A stretch of 64,000 nt of DNA from Gemmiger formicilis (lineage in GTDB: Bacteria; Bacillota; Clostridia; Oscillospirales; Ruminococcaceae). The position numbers were made by a program, and so were the translations under genes. The stretch is from contig NZ_WQOH01000045.1 in assembly GCF_018784445.1 (NCBI RefSeq), positions 1-64,000 on the forward strand, read 5' to 3'. Positions 42,286 through 50,108 of this stretch are shown in pieces (positions within the stretch are counted from its first letter, which is position 1; each line of letters begins with the position of its first letter). Under the pieces are notes generated by a model. It saw only the letters and a program-made list of their open reading frames with translations, had not been told where the DNA came from and made no database searches.

Positions 42286-43173
42286 ATGGCTGTATACCAG
42301 AACGGCATTGATGTGTCGCGCTACCAGGGCAATATCAACTGGGGCAGGGTGGCGGCGGCGGGCAAGCAGTTTGCCATGGTGCGCGTGGGGTCCAGCAACA
42401 GCGGCGGGCTGTATGTTGACCCGTATTTCTTGCAGAATGTCAACGGGGCTAAGGCGGCGGGCCTGCGGGTGGGGGCCTACTACTACACCTACGCCCGCAC
42501 CCGCGCCGCCGTCGCCAACGAGCTGACGACCTTTTTGAACGTCATGGAGGGGCTGCAATTAGAGTACCCGGTGTTTGTGGATGTCGAGGATTTCAGCCTG
42601 ACCAGCCTGGGCCGCGCCGAGTTGACCAGCCTGGTGCAGTACGCCATGGATATCCTCTACCAGCGCAAATGGTACGCAGGATGGTATAGCTACACGAACT
42701 ACATCAATAATTATCTGAACGCCGCCGCGCTGCGCCAATATCCGCTGTGGGTGGCGGATTACCGCTCGACCTTAGGCTACAACGGCAACTACGCCATGTG
42801 GCAATATTCGGGCAGCGGCAGTGTGAACGGGATATCCGGCGCGTGCGACCTGAACCGTAGTTACAAGGACTTTTTACCCGAAATACAGGCCGGAGGCTAC
42901 AATAATTATGGGGTCTCCGGCCCTTCTATGGAGACGGTGGCGGGCCAGCGGCTTGTGGTGTTCAATGCCCGGTGCGAGTATTTCTACACGGCCAATTTCA
43001 ACGATGTAGTGGGCTATCTGCCGCTGGGCAGCTACTGCGTCGTCAAGCAGAGCACCCAGAAATACAACGGCTATGATTGGGTCATCTTCCGCTTCCAGGG
43101 TACCGAGTATTGGACAGCTGTCATCGGCGACCGCAACCGGGTCGAACCGTGTAATTGTAACTGCAATTCATAA
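42286..43173 (+). CDS. GH25-family lysozyme (endolysin-like)
   Basis: The 295-aa muramidase has a GH25 catalytic domain (residues about 5–195) opening with NGIDVSRYQGNINW and bearing the acidic pair in FVDVEDFS, then WVADYRS and MWQYSGSG. A C-terminal region of about 95 residues may bind the wall, and the protein ends in CNCNCNS. It cleaves peptidoglycan between MurNAc and GlcNAc. No signal peptide is present, as in phage endolysins, yet no holin or phage gene is near. AAAGGGGGG lies 7 nt before ATG42286. Confidence 0.85.
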   Translation: MAVYQNGIDVSRYQGNINWGRVAAAGKQFAMVRVGSSNSGGLYVDPYFLQNVNGAKAAGLRVGAYYYTYARTRAAVANELTTFLNVMEGLQLEYPVFVDVEDFSLTSLGRAELTSLVQYAMDILYQRKWYAGWYSYTNYINNYLNAAALRQYPLWVADYRSTLGYNGNYAMWQYSGSGSVNGISGACDLNRSYKDFLPEIQAGGYNNYGVSGPSMETVAGQRLVVFNARCEYFYTANFNDVVGYLPLGSYCVVKQSTQKYNGYDWVIFRFQGTEYWTAVIGDRNRVEPCNCNCNS

Positions 43174-43180
43174 GAACAAC

Positions 43181-43209
43181 TTGACAACAACGAATTGTTG
43201 TATTACACT
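43181..43209 (+). promoter_or_regulatory. Upstream promoter of parE with dyad operator
   Basis: TTGACA (43181–43186) and TACACT (43204–43209) are 17 nt apart. The spacer holds the dyad ACAACGAATTGTTGT (43187–43201), a possible repressor site. Confidence 0.65.
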
Positions 43210-43214
43210 GAGCT

Positions 43215-43248
43215 TGCAGGGGCGGATGCCCGCATCTGCCCCCTACAA
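43215..43248. repeat. Family A palindrome
   Basis: GCAGGGGCGGATGCCCGCAT with CTGCCCCCTACA forms one hairpin with the standard family ends. It lies between the two parE promoters. Confidence 0.65.
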
Positions 43249-43272
43249 CCTGCCCGCAGAGAGTAAGTCGAT

Positions 43273-43302
43273 TTGACAAACACTTCCAAACTGTGGTTTA
43301 AT
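43273..43302 (+). promoter_or_regulatory. Proximal promoter of parE
   Basis: TTGACA (43273–43278) and TTTAAT (43297–43302) are 18 nt apart, about 55 nt before parE. Confidence 0.7.
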
Positions 43303-43359
43303 AAAAATATATGTGCAAAAACTACCACTGTTTCAATATAAATCAGGGGGAACCGCCGC

Positions 43360-45339
43360 ATGGCAAAAAAACAACAGGAATACGGCAATGACAGTATCCG
43401 CCAGCTGAAAGGCGCCGACCGTGTGCGCAAGCGCCCGGCGGTCATCTTCGGCTCCGACGGTGTCGAGGGCTGCGCCCATTCCATTTTTGAAATTATCTCC
43501 AACTCCATTGATGAAGCCCGCGACGGCCACGGCAACCGCATCAACGTCACGCTCTTTCCGGATCATGTCGTCGAGGTCGAGGACTTCGGCCGCGGCATCC
43601 CGGTGGACTACAACAAGGCCGAGGAACGCTGGAACTGGGACCTCGTTTTCTGTGAGTTGTACGCCGGCGGCAAATACGCCGAGGGCAGCGGCAACTATGA
43701 TTTCAGCCTGGGTCTGAACGGCCTGGGCCTGTGTGCCACTCAGTACGCCAGCGAGTGGATGACTGCCGATATCTACCGCGACGGTTTCCACTACCACCTC
43801 GACTTCCAAAAAGGCGAGAATGTGGGCGGTTTGCAGAAAGAGCCGTTCAAGGGCAAGCGCACCGGCTCGGTCATCCGCTGGAAGCCCGACACCGAGGTCT
43901 TTACCGACATTGCCGTCCCGGCGGAATCTTTCAAAGATATGCTGCGCCGCCAGGCCGTCGTCAACGACGGTGTGACGCTGGTGTTCACCGACAAGTCCGG
44001 CGCGGACGCCGAGAAGTTTGAGTATCTGTACGAGCACGGCATCACCGACTATGCCAACGAATTGGTAGGGGATAAGGCATTGACGCCGGTATACTTCTGC
44101 AGCGGTGCTGCCACCGGCCGCGACCGCGCTGACCAGCCGGACTATCAGGTCAAGATGAACGTCGCGTTCGCATTCTCCAACACCGTGCAGTGTCTGGAAT
44201 ACTACCACAACTCCAGCTGGCTGGAGCACGGCGGCAGCCCCGACCGCGCTGTGCGCACGGCCTTCGTCAGCCAGATCAACGCCTGGCTGAAAAACAAGGG
44301 CCTGTATAAGAAAAACGAAAGTGCGATTACCTTCGCCGATGTGCAGGACTGCCTTGTGCTGGTGTCGTCCAGCTTCTCCACCCGCACGAGCTACGAGAAC
44401 CAGACCAAGAAAGCCATCACAAACAAATTTGTGGCCCAGGCCATGACCGAGTTCCTCAAGCATCAGATCGAGGTCTACTTCATTGAGCACCCCGACGAGG
44501 CAGAAAAGGCCTGCAAGCAGGTTCTTATCAATAAGCAGAGCCGCGAACACGCCGAAAAGGCGCGCATCACCATCAAAAAGACGATGACCCAGCAGATGGA
44601 CCTCGCCAACCGCGTGCAGAAGTTCGTCGACTGCCGCACCAAGGATGCCAGCCGCCGCGAGCTGTACATCGTGGAGGGCGATTCCGCTATGGGTGCGGTC
44701 AAGCAGAGCCGCGACTCGGAGTTCCAGGCCATCATGCCCATCCGCGGCAAGATCCTGAACTGCCTGAAAGCCGACTACGCCCGTATTTTCAAGTCGGAGA
44801 TCATCACCGATCTGATCCGCGTCATGGGCTGCGGTGTTGAGCTGGGCGGCAGCCACAACAAAGACCTGGCCAGCTTCAACCTGGACAACCTGCGCTTTAA
44901 TAAAGTCGTCATCTGTACCGATGCCGATGTCGACGGCTACCAGATCCGCACCCTAGTGCTGACGATGCTCTACCGCCTGACGCCGACCCTTATCAACAAG
45001 GGGTATGTCTACATCGCCGAGTCGCCGCTGTACGAGATCAACACGAAGAACAAAACCTACTTCGCCTACACCGAGCCGGAAAAGGCTGACATCCTGCGTC
45101 GCATCGAGGACGAAAAGTACACGATCCAGCGCTCGAAAGGTCTGGGCGAGAACGACCCCGAGATGATGTGGCTGACGACGATGAGCCCCGAGAGCCGCCG
45201 CCTTATCAAGGTATTGCCCACCGATGCCGAGCGCACCGCCGCGGTGTTTGACCTGCTGCTGGGTGACAACCTGCAGGGCCGTAAAGAGCATATCGCCGAG
45301 CACGGTTCGGAGTATTTGGACGATTTGGATGTAAGCTGA
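43360..45339 (+). CDS. parE: DNA topoisomerase IV subunit B-like (ParE)
   Basis: The 659-aa GHKL ATPase subunit of a type IIA topoisomerase has the ATP site (FEIISNSIDEARDGHGN, about 46–62; GLNGLGL lid), a transducer domain and a TOPRIM domain (YIVEGDSAMGAV about 433, CTDADVDG about 525). It untangles daughter chromosomes with ParC. The TOPRIM EGDSAMGAVKQSRD differs from the usual EGDSAGGSAKQGRD, marking a divergent branch. GGGGGA precedes ATG43360. Confidence 0.88.
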   Translation: MAKKQQEYGNDSIRQLKGADRVRKRPAVIFGSDGVEGCAHSIFEIISNSIDEARDGHGNRINVTLFPDHVVEVEDFGRGIPVDYNKAEERWNWDLVFCELYAGGKYAEGSGNYDFSLGLNGLGLCATQYASEWMTADIYRDGFHYHLDFQKGENVGGLQKEPFKGKRTGSVIRWKPDTEVFTDIAVPAESFKDMLRRQAVVNDGVTLVFTDKSGADAEKFEYLYEHGITDYANELVGDKALTPVYFCSGAATGRDRADQPDYQVKMNVAFAFSNTVQCLEYYHNSSWLEHGGSPDRAVRTAFVSQINAWLKNKGLYKKNESAITFADVQDCLVLVSSSFSTRTSYENQTKKAITNKFVAQAMTEFLKHQIEVYFIEHPDEAEKACKQVLINKQSREHAEKARITIKKTMTQQMDLANRVQKFVDCRTKDASRRELYIVEGDSAMGAVKQSRDSEFQAIMPIRGKILNCLKADYARIFKSEIITDLIRVMGCGVELGGSHNKDLASFNLDNLRFNKVVICTDADVDGYQIRTLVLTMLYRLTPTLINKGYVYIAESPLYEINTKNKTYFAYTEPEKADILRRIEDEKYTIQRSKGLGENDPEMMWLTTMSPESRRLIKVLPTDAERTAAVFDLLLGDNLQGRKEHIAEHGSEYLDDLDVS

Positions 45340-45359
45340 TTGCCCACGATGTTACGCAT

Positions 45360-45448
45360 GTAGGGGCGGGGTATGCCCCGCCCTCAGCCTTTCCGCAAAC
45401 GCTCTGCTCCCGGCAGGAGCCGGACATATCCGGCCCCTGCCGGGCAGC
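45360..45448. repeat. Two-unit family A element between parE and parC
   Basis: Unit one is GTAGGGGCGGGGTATGCCCC with GCCC; unit two is GGCAGGAGCCGGACATATCC with GGCCCCTGCC. Total 89 bp, the same length as the element at 19583–19671. Confidence 0.7.
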
Positions 45449-45471
45449 TGTGAAATATAGGATTTTATCAT

Positions 45472-47715
45472 ATGGCAAGAAAAAAAGAAAAAAAGCTGAC
45501 CCCGGCGCGCCCGCAGCTGGGCGATAACGTCGAGATTTTATCAGCGGGCGAGGTGCTGGAATCCGCCATCACCGACACGCTGGAAACCAACTATATGCCC
45601 TATGCGATGAGCGTTATCGTCTCCCGCGCACTGCCGGAGATCGACGGCTTCAAGCCCGCCCACCGCAAGCTGCTCTACACGATGTACGAGATGGGCCTGC
45701 TGAAAGGCAACCGCACCAAGAGCGCCAACATCGTGGGCAGCACCATGCACCTGAACCCCCACGGCGACGCTGCGATTTACGACACGATGGTTCGCATGGG
45801 CCGCTCCAATGAGAGTCTGCTCGTACCGTTCGTCGACTCCAAGGGCAACTTCGGCAAGGCGTACAGCCGCGATATGGCCTACGCCGCCGCCCGTTACACC
45901 GAGGCCAAGCTCGAGCCGGTCTGCGACGAACTGTTCCGCGATATCGACAAGGACACCGTAGACTTTGTGCCCAACTACGACGGCACGACCACCGAGCCGA
46001 CGCTGCTGCCCGTCACATTCCCGACGATTCTCGCAAACAACACGCTGGGCATCGCCGTCGGCATGGCGTCCAATATCTGCTCCTTCAATCTGGAAGAACT
46101 CTGCAACGCGACGATCGCGCTGATGAAGGACCCCCAGGCCGATTTGCGGGAAATCATCCCCGCGCCGGATTTCGTCGGCGGCGGCACGATTCTCTACGAT
46201 GCCGCCGAGATGCAGAACGTGCTGGAAAACGGCCGCGGCAGTGTCCGCGTCCGCGCTAAGTGGAGCTACGATAAAGAGAACAACTGCATCGACGTCACCC
46301 AGATCCCGCCCACGACGACCGTTGAGGCCATCATGGACAAGATCACCGAGCTGGTCAAGCTGGGCAAAATCCGCGAAATCAGCGATATGCGCGACGAGAC
46401 TGACCTGAACGGTCTGAAACTGACCATCGACCTCAAGCGCGGCCAGGATCCCGACAAGCTGATGACCCGCCTGTATAAGGCCACGCCCTTGGAGGACAGC
46501 TTTGCCTGCAACTTCAATGTCCTGATTGCGGGCCAGCCCAAGGTGCTGGGGGTGCGCAGCATTCTGAATGAGTGGATCGCTTTCCGCGCCGAGTGCGTGC
46601 GCCGCCGCACCTACTACGATTTGCAGGGCAAGCAGAAGCGCCTGCATCTGCTCAAAGGCTTGAAAGCTATCCTGCTGGATATCGATAAAGCAATTGAAAT
46701 TGTGCGCAATACCGCAGAGGAAACCGAGGTCGTACCCAACTTGATGATTGGCTTCGGCATCGACGAGGTGCAGGCCGAGTACGTGGCCGAAATCAAGCTG
46801 CGCCACTTGAACCGCGAGTATATTTTGAAGCGCACCGAGGAAATTGAGGAACTGGAAAACGCCATTGCTGACCTCGAGGATATCCTCAAACGTCCGGCAC
46901 GCATCAACAAAATTATCATGAAAGAGCTGGCCGACGTCGCCAAGAAGTACGGTAAGCCCCGCCGCTGCGAAATTATGTACGAAGTCCCCGCCGCCGAGAG
47001 CGAGGAGCCGGAGCAGCAGATCCCGGATTACCCGGTGCATCTGTTCTTCACGCGGGACGGTTACTTCAAGAAAATCACGCCGCAGAGCCTGCGCATGAGC
47101 GGTGAACAGAAGCTGAAAGACGGCGACGAGGTCCTGTTCACCTGCGAGAGCACGAACAGCGTGGAACTGTTGTTCTTCACGAACCATCGTCAGGTTTACA
47201 AGTCCCACGCCTATGACTTCGGCGACAGCAAGGCGAGCGTTTTGGGCGATTACGTGGCCTCGGCCCTCGGCATGGAGGAGGGTGAAGTGCCGCTGTATAT
47301 GGTGGTCACGCCCGACTACAAAGGCTGGATGCTCTTCTTCTACGACAACGGCAAGTGCGCCAAAGTGCCGCTTTCCAGCTATGAGACGAAGCAGAACCGG
47401 CGCAAGCTGCTGAAAGCGTACAGCGACAAGGCCGTGCTGGCTTTTATGCGCTATCTGCCCGAGGAAACCGAGCTGGCTATCTTCACCAGCAACAACCGCC
47501 TGCTGCTGGTGGGCAGTGCGCTGATTCCCGAGAAGGCGACCCGCGACACCGCCGGTGTCAATGTGGTGGCGCTCAAGAAAAACGCGAAGATTTCCCGCGT
47601 GACGCTGGCCGAGGGCCTGGAACTAAACGACGCCCCGCGCTACCGCGTGCGGACCCTGCCTGCCGCCGGTGCCATTTTGAAAGACGACGACAAAGCCGAG
47701 CAGCTGACACTGTAA
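45472..47715 (+). CDS. parC: DNA topoisomerase IV subunit A-like (ParC)
   Basis: The 747-aa breakage-reunion subunit has the catalytic tyrosine Tyr142 in AAARYTEAKL, the GFKPAHRK segment near residue 60, a coiled-coil tower (about 410–480) and a degenerate C-terminal beta-pinwheel. In the quinolone-binding helix it reads HGDAAIYD, with Ala100 at the place of the usual Ser (E. coli GyrA Ser83), and Asp104 retained. It follows parE with 132 nt between. The gene ends with a short family B palindrome. Confidence 0.9.
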   Translation: MARKKEKKLTPARPQLGDNVEILSAGEVLESAITDTLETNYMPYAMSVIVSRALPEIDGFKPAHRKLLYTMYEMGLLKGNRTKSANIVGSTMHLNPHGDAAIYDTMVRMGRSNESLLVPFVDSKGNFGKAYSRDMAYAAARYTEAKLEPVCDELFRDIDKDTVDFVPNYDGTTTEPTLLPVTFPTILANNTLGIAVGMASNICSFNLEELCNATIALMKDPQADLREIIPAPDFVGGGTILYDAAEMQNVLENGRGSVRVRAKWSYDKENNCIDVTQIPPTTTVEAIMDKITELVKLGKIREISDMRDETDLNGLKLTIDLKRGQDPDKLMTRLYKATPLEDSFACNFNVLIAGQPKVLGVRSILNEWIAFRAECVRRRTYYDLQGKQKRLHLLKGLKAILLDIDKAIEIVRNTAEETEVVPNLMIGFGIDEVQAEYVAEIKLRHLNREYILKRTEEIEELENAIADLEDILKRPARINKIIMKELADVAKKYGKPRRCEIMYEVPAAESEEPEQQIPDYPVHLFFTRDGYFKKITPQSLRMSGEQKLKDGDEVLFTCESTNSVELLFFTNHRQVYKSHAYDFGDSKASVLGDYVASALGMEEGEVPLYMVVTPDYKGWMLFFYDNGKCAKVPLSSYETKQNRRKLLKAYSDKAVLAFMRYLPEETELAIFTSNNRLLLVGSALIPEKATRDTAGVNVVALKKNAKISRVTLAEGLELNDAPRYRVRTLPAAGAILKDDDKAEQLTL

Positions 47716-47719
47716 GCGC

Positions 47720-47743
47720 GAAAGGCTTCCCCCAAGGGGGAAA
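47720..47743. repeat. Short family B palindrome
   Basis: GAAAGGCTTCCCCCAAGGGG with GAAA follows parC by 4 nt. It can form a hairpin but lacks a T run. Confidence 0.55.
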
Positions 47744-47774
47744 ACGAGGTTTCCTGTGAAATTTCCAAAATTGC

Positions 47775-47803
47775 TTGACATTGTGCTTGCTTTGTGCTAA
47801 AAT
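47775..47803 (+). promoter_or_regulatory. Promoter of rpmE
   Basis: Perfect -35 TTGACA (47775–47780) and -10 TAAAAT (47798–47803) are 17 nt apart. Confidence 0.88.
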
Positions 47804-47811
47804 ATTTCAGC

Positions 47812-47939
47812 AATCGTTCAGATGGCTGCTCCGTCCGCACAGGATGGCGGGCGCTGGTGGCCGCAATTCGGAGATTGTGATGAGCACATATATTGAGTAT
47901 GGCTCCTTTTATCATGATCGAGAAAGAGGTGAAATAACC
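47812..47939 (+). promoter_or_regulatory. Structured leader of rpmE
   Basis: About 130 nt of untranslated leader contains stem-forming segments such as GGCTGCTCCGTCC and GGCGGGCGC…GGCCGC. Ribosomal-protein autoregulatory leaders for L31 are known in Firmicutes; this one is a candidate only. Confidence 0.35.
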
Positions 47940-48146
47940 ATGAAGCAGGGCATCCATCCGAACTATGTGGACTGCACCATCACTTGTGCCTGCGGCAACG
48001 TGATTCACACCCGTGACACCAAGCCGGAGATCCACGTCGAAGTTTGCAGCAAGTGCCATCCCTTCTACACCGGCAAGCAGAAGCTGGTCGATACCGGTGG
48101 CCGCGTCGAGCGTTTCAAGCGCCGCTTCGCCAAGTCTGGCAAGTAA
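47940..48146 (+). CDS. rpmE: 50S ribosomal protein L31 (zinc form)
   Basis: The 68-aa protein opens with [20 protein letters not shown] and has C-A-C-G plus [10 protein letters not shown], the four-Cys zinc ribbon of the zinc-binding L31 form. AAAGAGGTGA precedes ATG47940. A strong promoter and terminator make it a single-gene unit. Confidence 0.96.
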   Translation: MKQGIHPNYVDCTITCACGNVIHTRDTKPEIHVEVCSKCHPFYTGKQKLVDTGGRVERFKRRFAKSGK

Positions 48147-48158
48147 TTCCGTTTTTTG

Positions 48159-48193
48159 TACCCCGGATGGTTTTTCATCCGGGGTATTTTTTG
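48159..48193 (+). terminator. Terminator of rpmE
   Basis: The stem TACCCCGGATG/CATCCGGGGTA is followed by six T residues. Confidence 0.93.
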
Positions 48194-48212
48194 CTATACA
48201 GCGAGGTTTCCT

Positions 48213-48830
48213 ATGGCTGATTACAAGACCATCCGCGGCACATCCACCTTTGAATATGAGGAAAAGCGCAGTCGTTTTATCGCCACCGCCGCCTTTGCCG
48301 ACACCGAGGAAAAGGCCCTGGCTGTGCTGAACGCCGTGCGTGCCGCCAACCGCACCGCAAGGCACAACGTTTACGCCTATGTGCTGCAAAACGGTCGCAC
48401 GCGGTATTCCGACGACGGCGAACCAGCCAAGACCGCCGGTACGCCGGTGCTGGAAACCATCGGCCATGCGGGCGTGGCGGACGTTATTGTTGTGGTAACG
48501 CGGTATTTCGGCGGCATCCTGCTGGGCACCGGCGGATTGGTGCGGGCCTACACCGCCGCCGCGTCGGGGGCTTTGCAGAATGCCGAGCTTGTCAGTATGC
48601 GGCTGGTGGTGGACTGCCGCCTGCGCGTGCCCTACGCCCAGTTTGAGCAGGCCCAGCGCATCATAGCGGCGGCAGAAACACGGCTGGACGAGCCGATTTT
48701 TGACGATGCCGTGACACTCTGCTGGCGTATGCCCGCAGGGCAGGAGGGCACACTTGTTACAGCCCTGACCGAGCTGACCCGCGGCGGCGCAGAGGTGGAG
48801 ATCTCCGAGGCACAGTACGCGGCGTTTTGA
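48213..48830 (+). CDS. YigZ/IMPACT-family protein
   Basis: The 205-aa protein has the family N-terminal domain with EEKRSRFIATAAF, ARHNVYAYVLQNG, FSDDGEP-like YSDDGEPAKTAG and VVTRYFGGILLGTGGLVRAY, then a ferredoxin-like C-terminal domain. Relatives interact with ribosomes or translation factors; the exact role is unsettled. ATG48213 follows GCGAGGT. It lies between rpmE and dgt. Confidence 0.88.
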   Translation: MADYKTIRGTSTFEYEEKRSRFIATAAFADTEEKALAVLNAVRAANRTARHNVYAYVLQNGRTRYSDDGEPAKTAGTPVLETIGHAGVADVIVVVTRYFGGILLGTGGLVRAYTAAASGALQNAELVSMRLVVDCRLRVPYAQFEQAQRIIAAAETRLDEPIFDDAVTLCWRMPAGQEGTLVTALTELTRGGAEVEISEAQYAAF

Positions 48831-48834
48831 ATTG

Positions 48835-48875
48835 CGGCGCCCCTAGCGGGGTGAGGGTGCCCCGCCCGACGTCCC
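48835..48875. repeat. Degenerate family A palindrome
   Basis: A GGCGCCCCTAGCGGGGTGAG segment with GGTGCCCCGCC folds into short hairpins after the YigZ-family gene. The ends are worn, so membership is tentative. Confidence 0.4.
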
Positions 48876-48983
48876 GCCCCCCGCAGCCGTGAAAAAACTT
48901 CAAAAAAATTTCCACAAAAAAAGAGTGTTTCCCGCAGTTTTGTCGTATTTATAAATAGAAGCTGTAAAAAAGGGGGACATACC

Positions 48984-49985
48984 ATGACGATCCGCGAAGA
49001 GACCGAAGCCATCGAGCGCCGAACCTTGAGCCGTTATGCAACGTTGAGCGAAAACAGCCTGGGCCGCCGCACGCTGTTGGAAGATGACCCCATCCGCCCC
49101 TGTTTCCAGCGCGACCGGGACCGCATTCTGCACTGCAAGGCGTTCCGCCGCCTAAAGCAAAAGACCCAGGTCTTTCTCTCGCCGGAGGGCGACCACTACC
49201 GCACCCGCCTGACCCACACACTGGAAGTCTCCCAGATCGCCCGCACGATCTCCCGCGCTCTGCGCCTGAACGAGGATTTGACCGAGGCCATCGCCCTGGG
49301 CCATGATCTGGGGCACACGCCCTTCGGCCACGCGGGGGAGCGGGCGCTGAACCGGCTGTGCCCGGGCGGCTTTACCCACTACCGCCAAAGCCTGCGGGTG
49401 GTGGATTACTTAGAGCGCGACGGCCAGGGCCTGAACCTGACCTGGGAGGTGCGCAATGGCATCGTGACCCACACGTCGGGCGCGTGGGCCCGCACACCGG
49501 AGGGCTGCGTTGTGCGCCGCGCCGACCACATTGCATTTTTGAACCACGACATCGAGGACGCCATCACCGCCGGTGTGCTGGACGCCCGCCAGCTGCCGCC
49601 CGAAGCTACCGCCGTGCTGGGCGCGACGAAATCCCAGCGCATCACGACGATGATAACCGATCTGATCGTCCACAGCGGGGAAGGGCAGATCAATTTTTCG
49701 CCCGAGGTCGAGGCCGCCTACGCGATTTTGAAGGACTTCATGTACTCAACGGTCTACGTTGACAAGGAGGCCAAGCGCGAGGAAAAAAAGGTGGACAAGC
49801 TCATCAGCGAACTGTACACCCGCCTGAGCGACGAACCGGCCCTGATGCCAAATTTTTATATGCAGATCGCCTACAACGAGGGCGTTGACCGCGCCGTGAC
49901 CGACTACATCAGCGGCATGAGCGATGAGTTTGCCACACGCCTGTTTGAGGAACTGTTCGTGCCGCAGAAATGGCACGTTTTGTAA
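48984..49985 (+). CDS. dgt: dGTPase (HD-domain dNTP triphosphohydrolase)
   Basis: The 333-aa HD hydrolase releases triphosphate from dGTP or other dNTPs. Metal ligands lie in HTLEVSQIARTI (His, about 76) and ALGHDLGHTPFGHAGE (HD, about 102), with RRADHIAFLNHDIEDA near 180. AAGGGGGA precedes ATG48984. The dgt–dnaG–rpoD order is common in clostridia and links nucleotide pools with replication. Confidence 0.92.
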   Translation: MTIREETEAIERRTLSRYATLSENSLGRRTLLEDDPIRPCFQRDRDRILHCKAFRRLKQKTQVFLSPEGDHYRTRLTHTLEVSQIARTISRALRLNEDLTEAIALGHDLGHTPFGHAGERALNRLCPGGFTHYRQSLRVVDYLERDGQGLNLTWEVRNGIVTHTSGAWARTPEGCVVRRADHIAFLNHDIEDAITAGVLDARQLPPEATAVLGATKSQRITTMITDLIVHSGEGQINFSPEVEAAYAILKDFMYSTVYVDKEAKREEKKVDKLISELYTRLSDEPALMPNFYMQIAYNEGVDRAVTDYISGMSDEFATRLFEELFVPQKWHVL

Positions 49986-49995
49986 CCGCTGCGCC

Positions 49996-50083
49996 GTAGG
50001 GGCCGGGCATGCCCGGCCCTGCACAGATTGGCAGACGCAGCATTGCGGGAAAACCGCGGGCCGGGCATGCCCGGCCCCTACAA
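49996..50083. repeat. Two-unit family A element (dgt–dnaG)
   Basis: Two near-identical units, GTAGGGGCCGGGCATGCCCG and its inverted partner GGGCCGGGCATGCCCGGCCC, lie head to head around a 33-bp spacer and end in CTACAA. This is the clearest complete copy of the family. Confidence 0.85.
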
Positions 50084-50108
50084 TCTGACAAGGAGGTGCA
50101 GTCAACCC

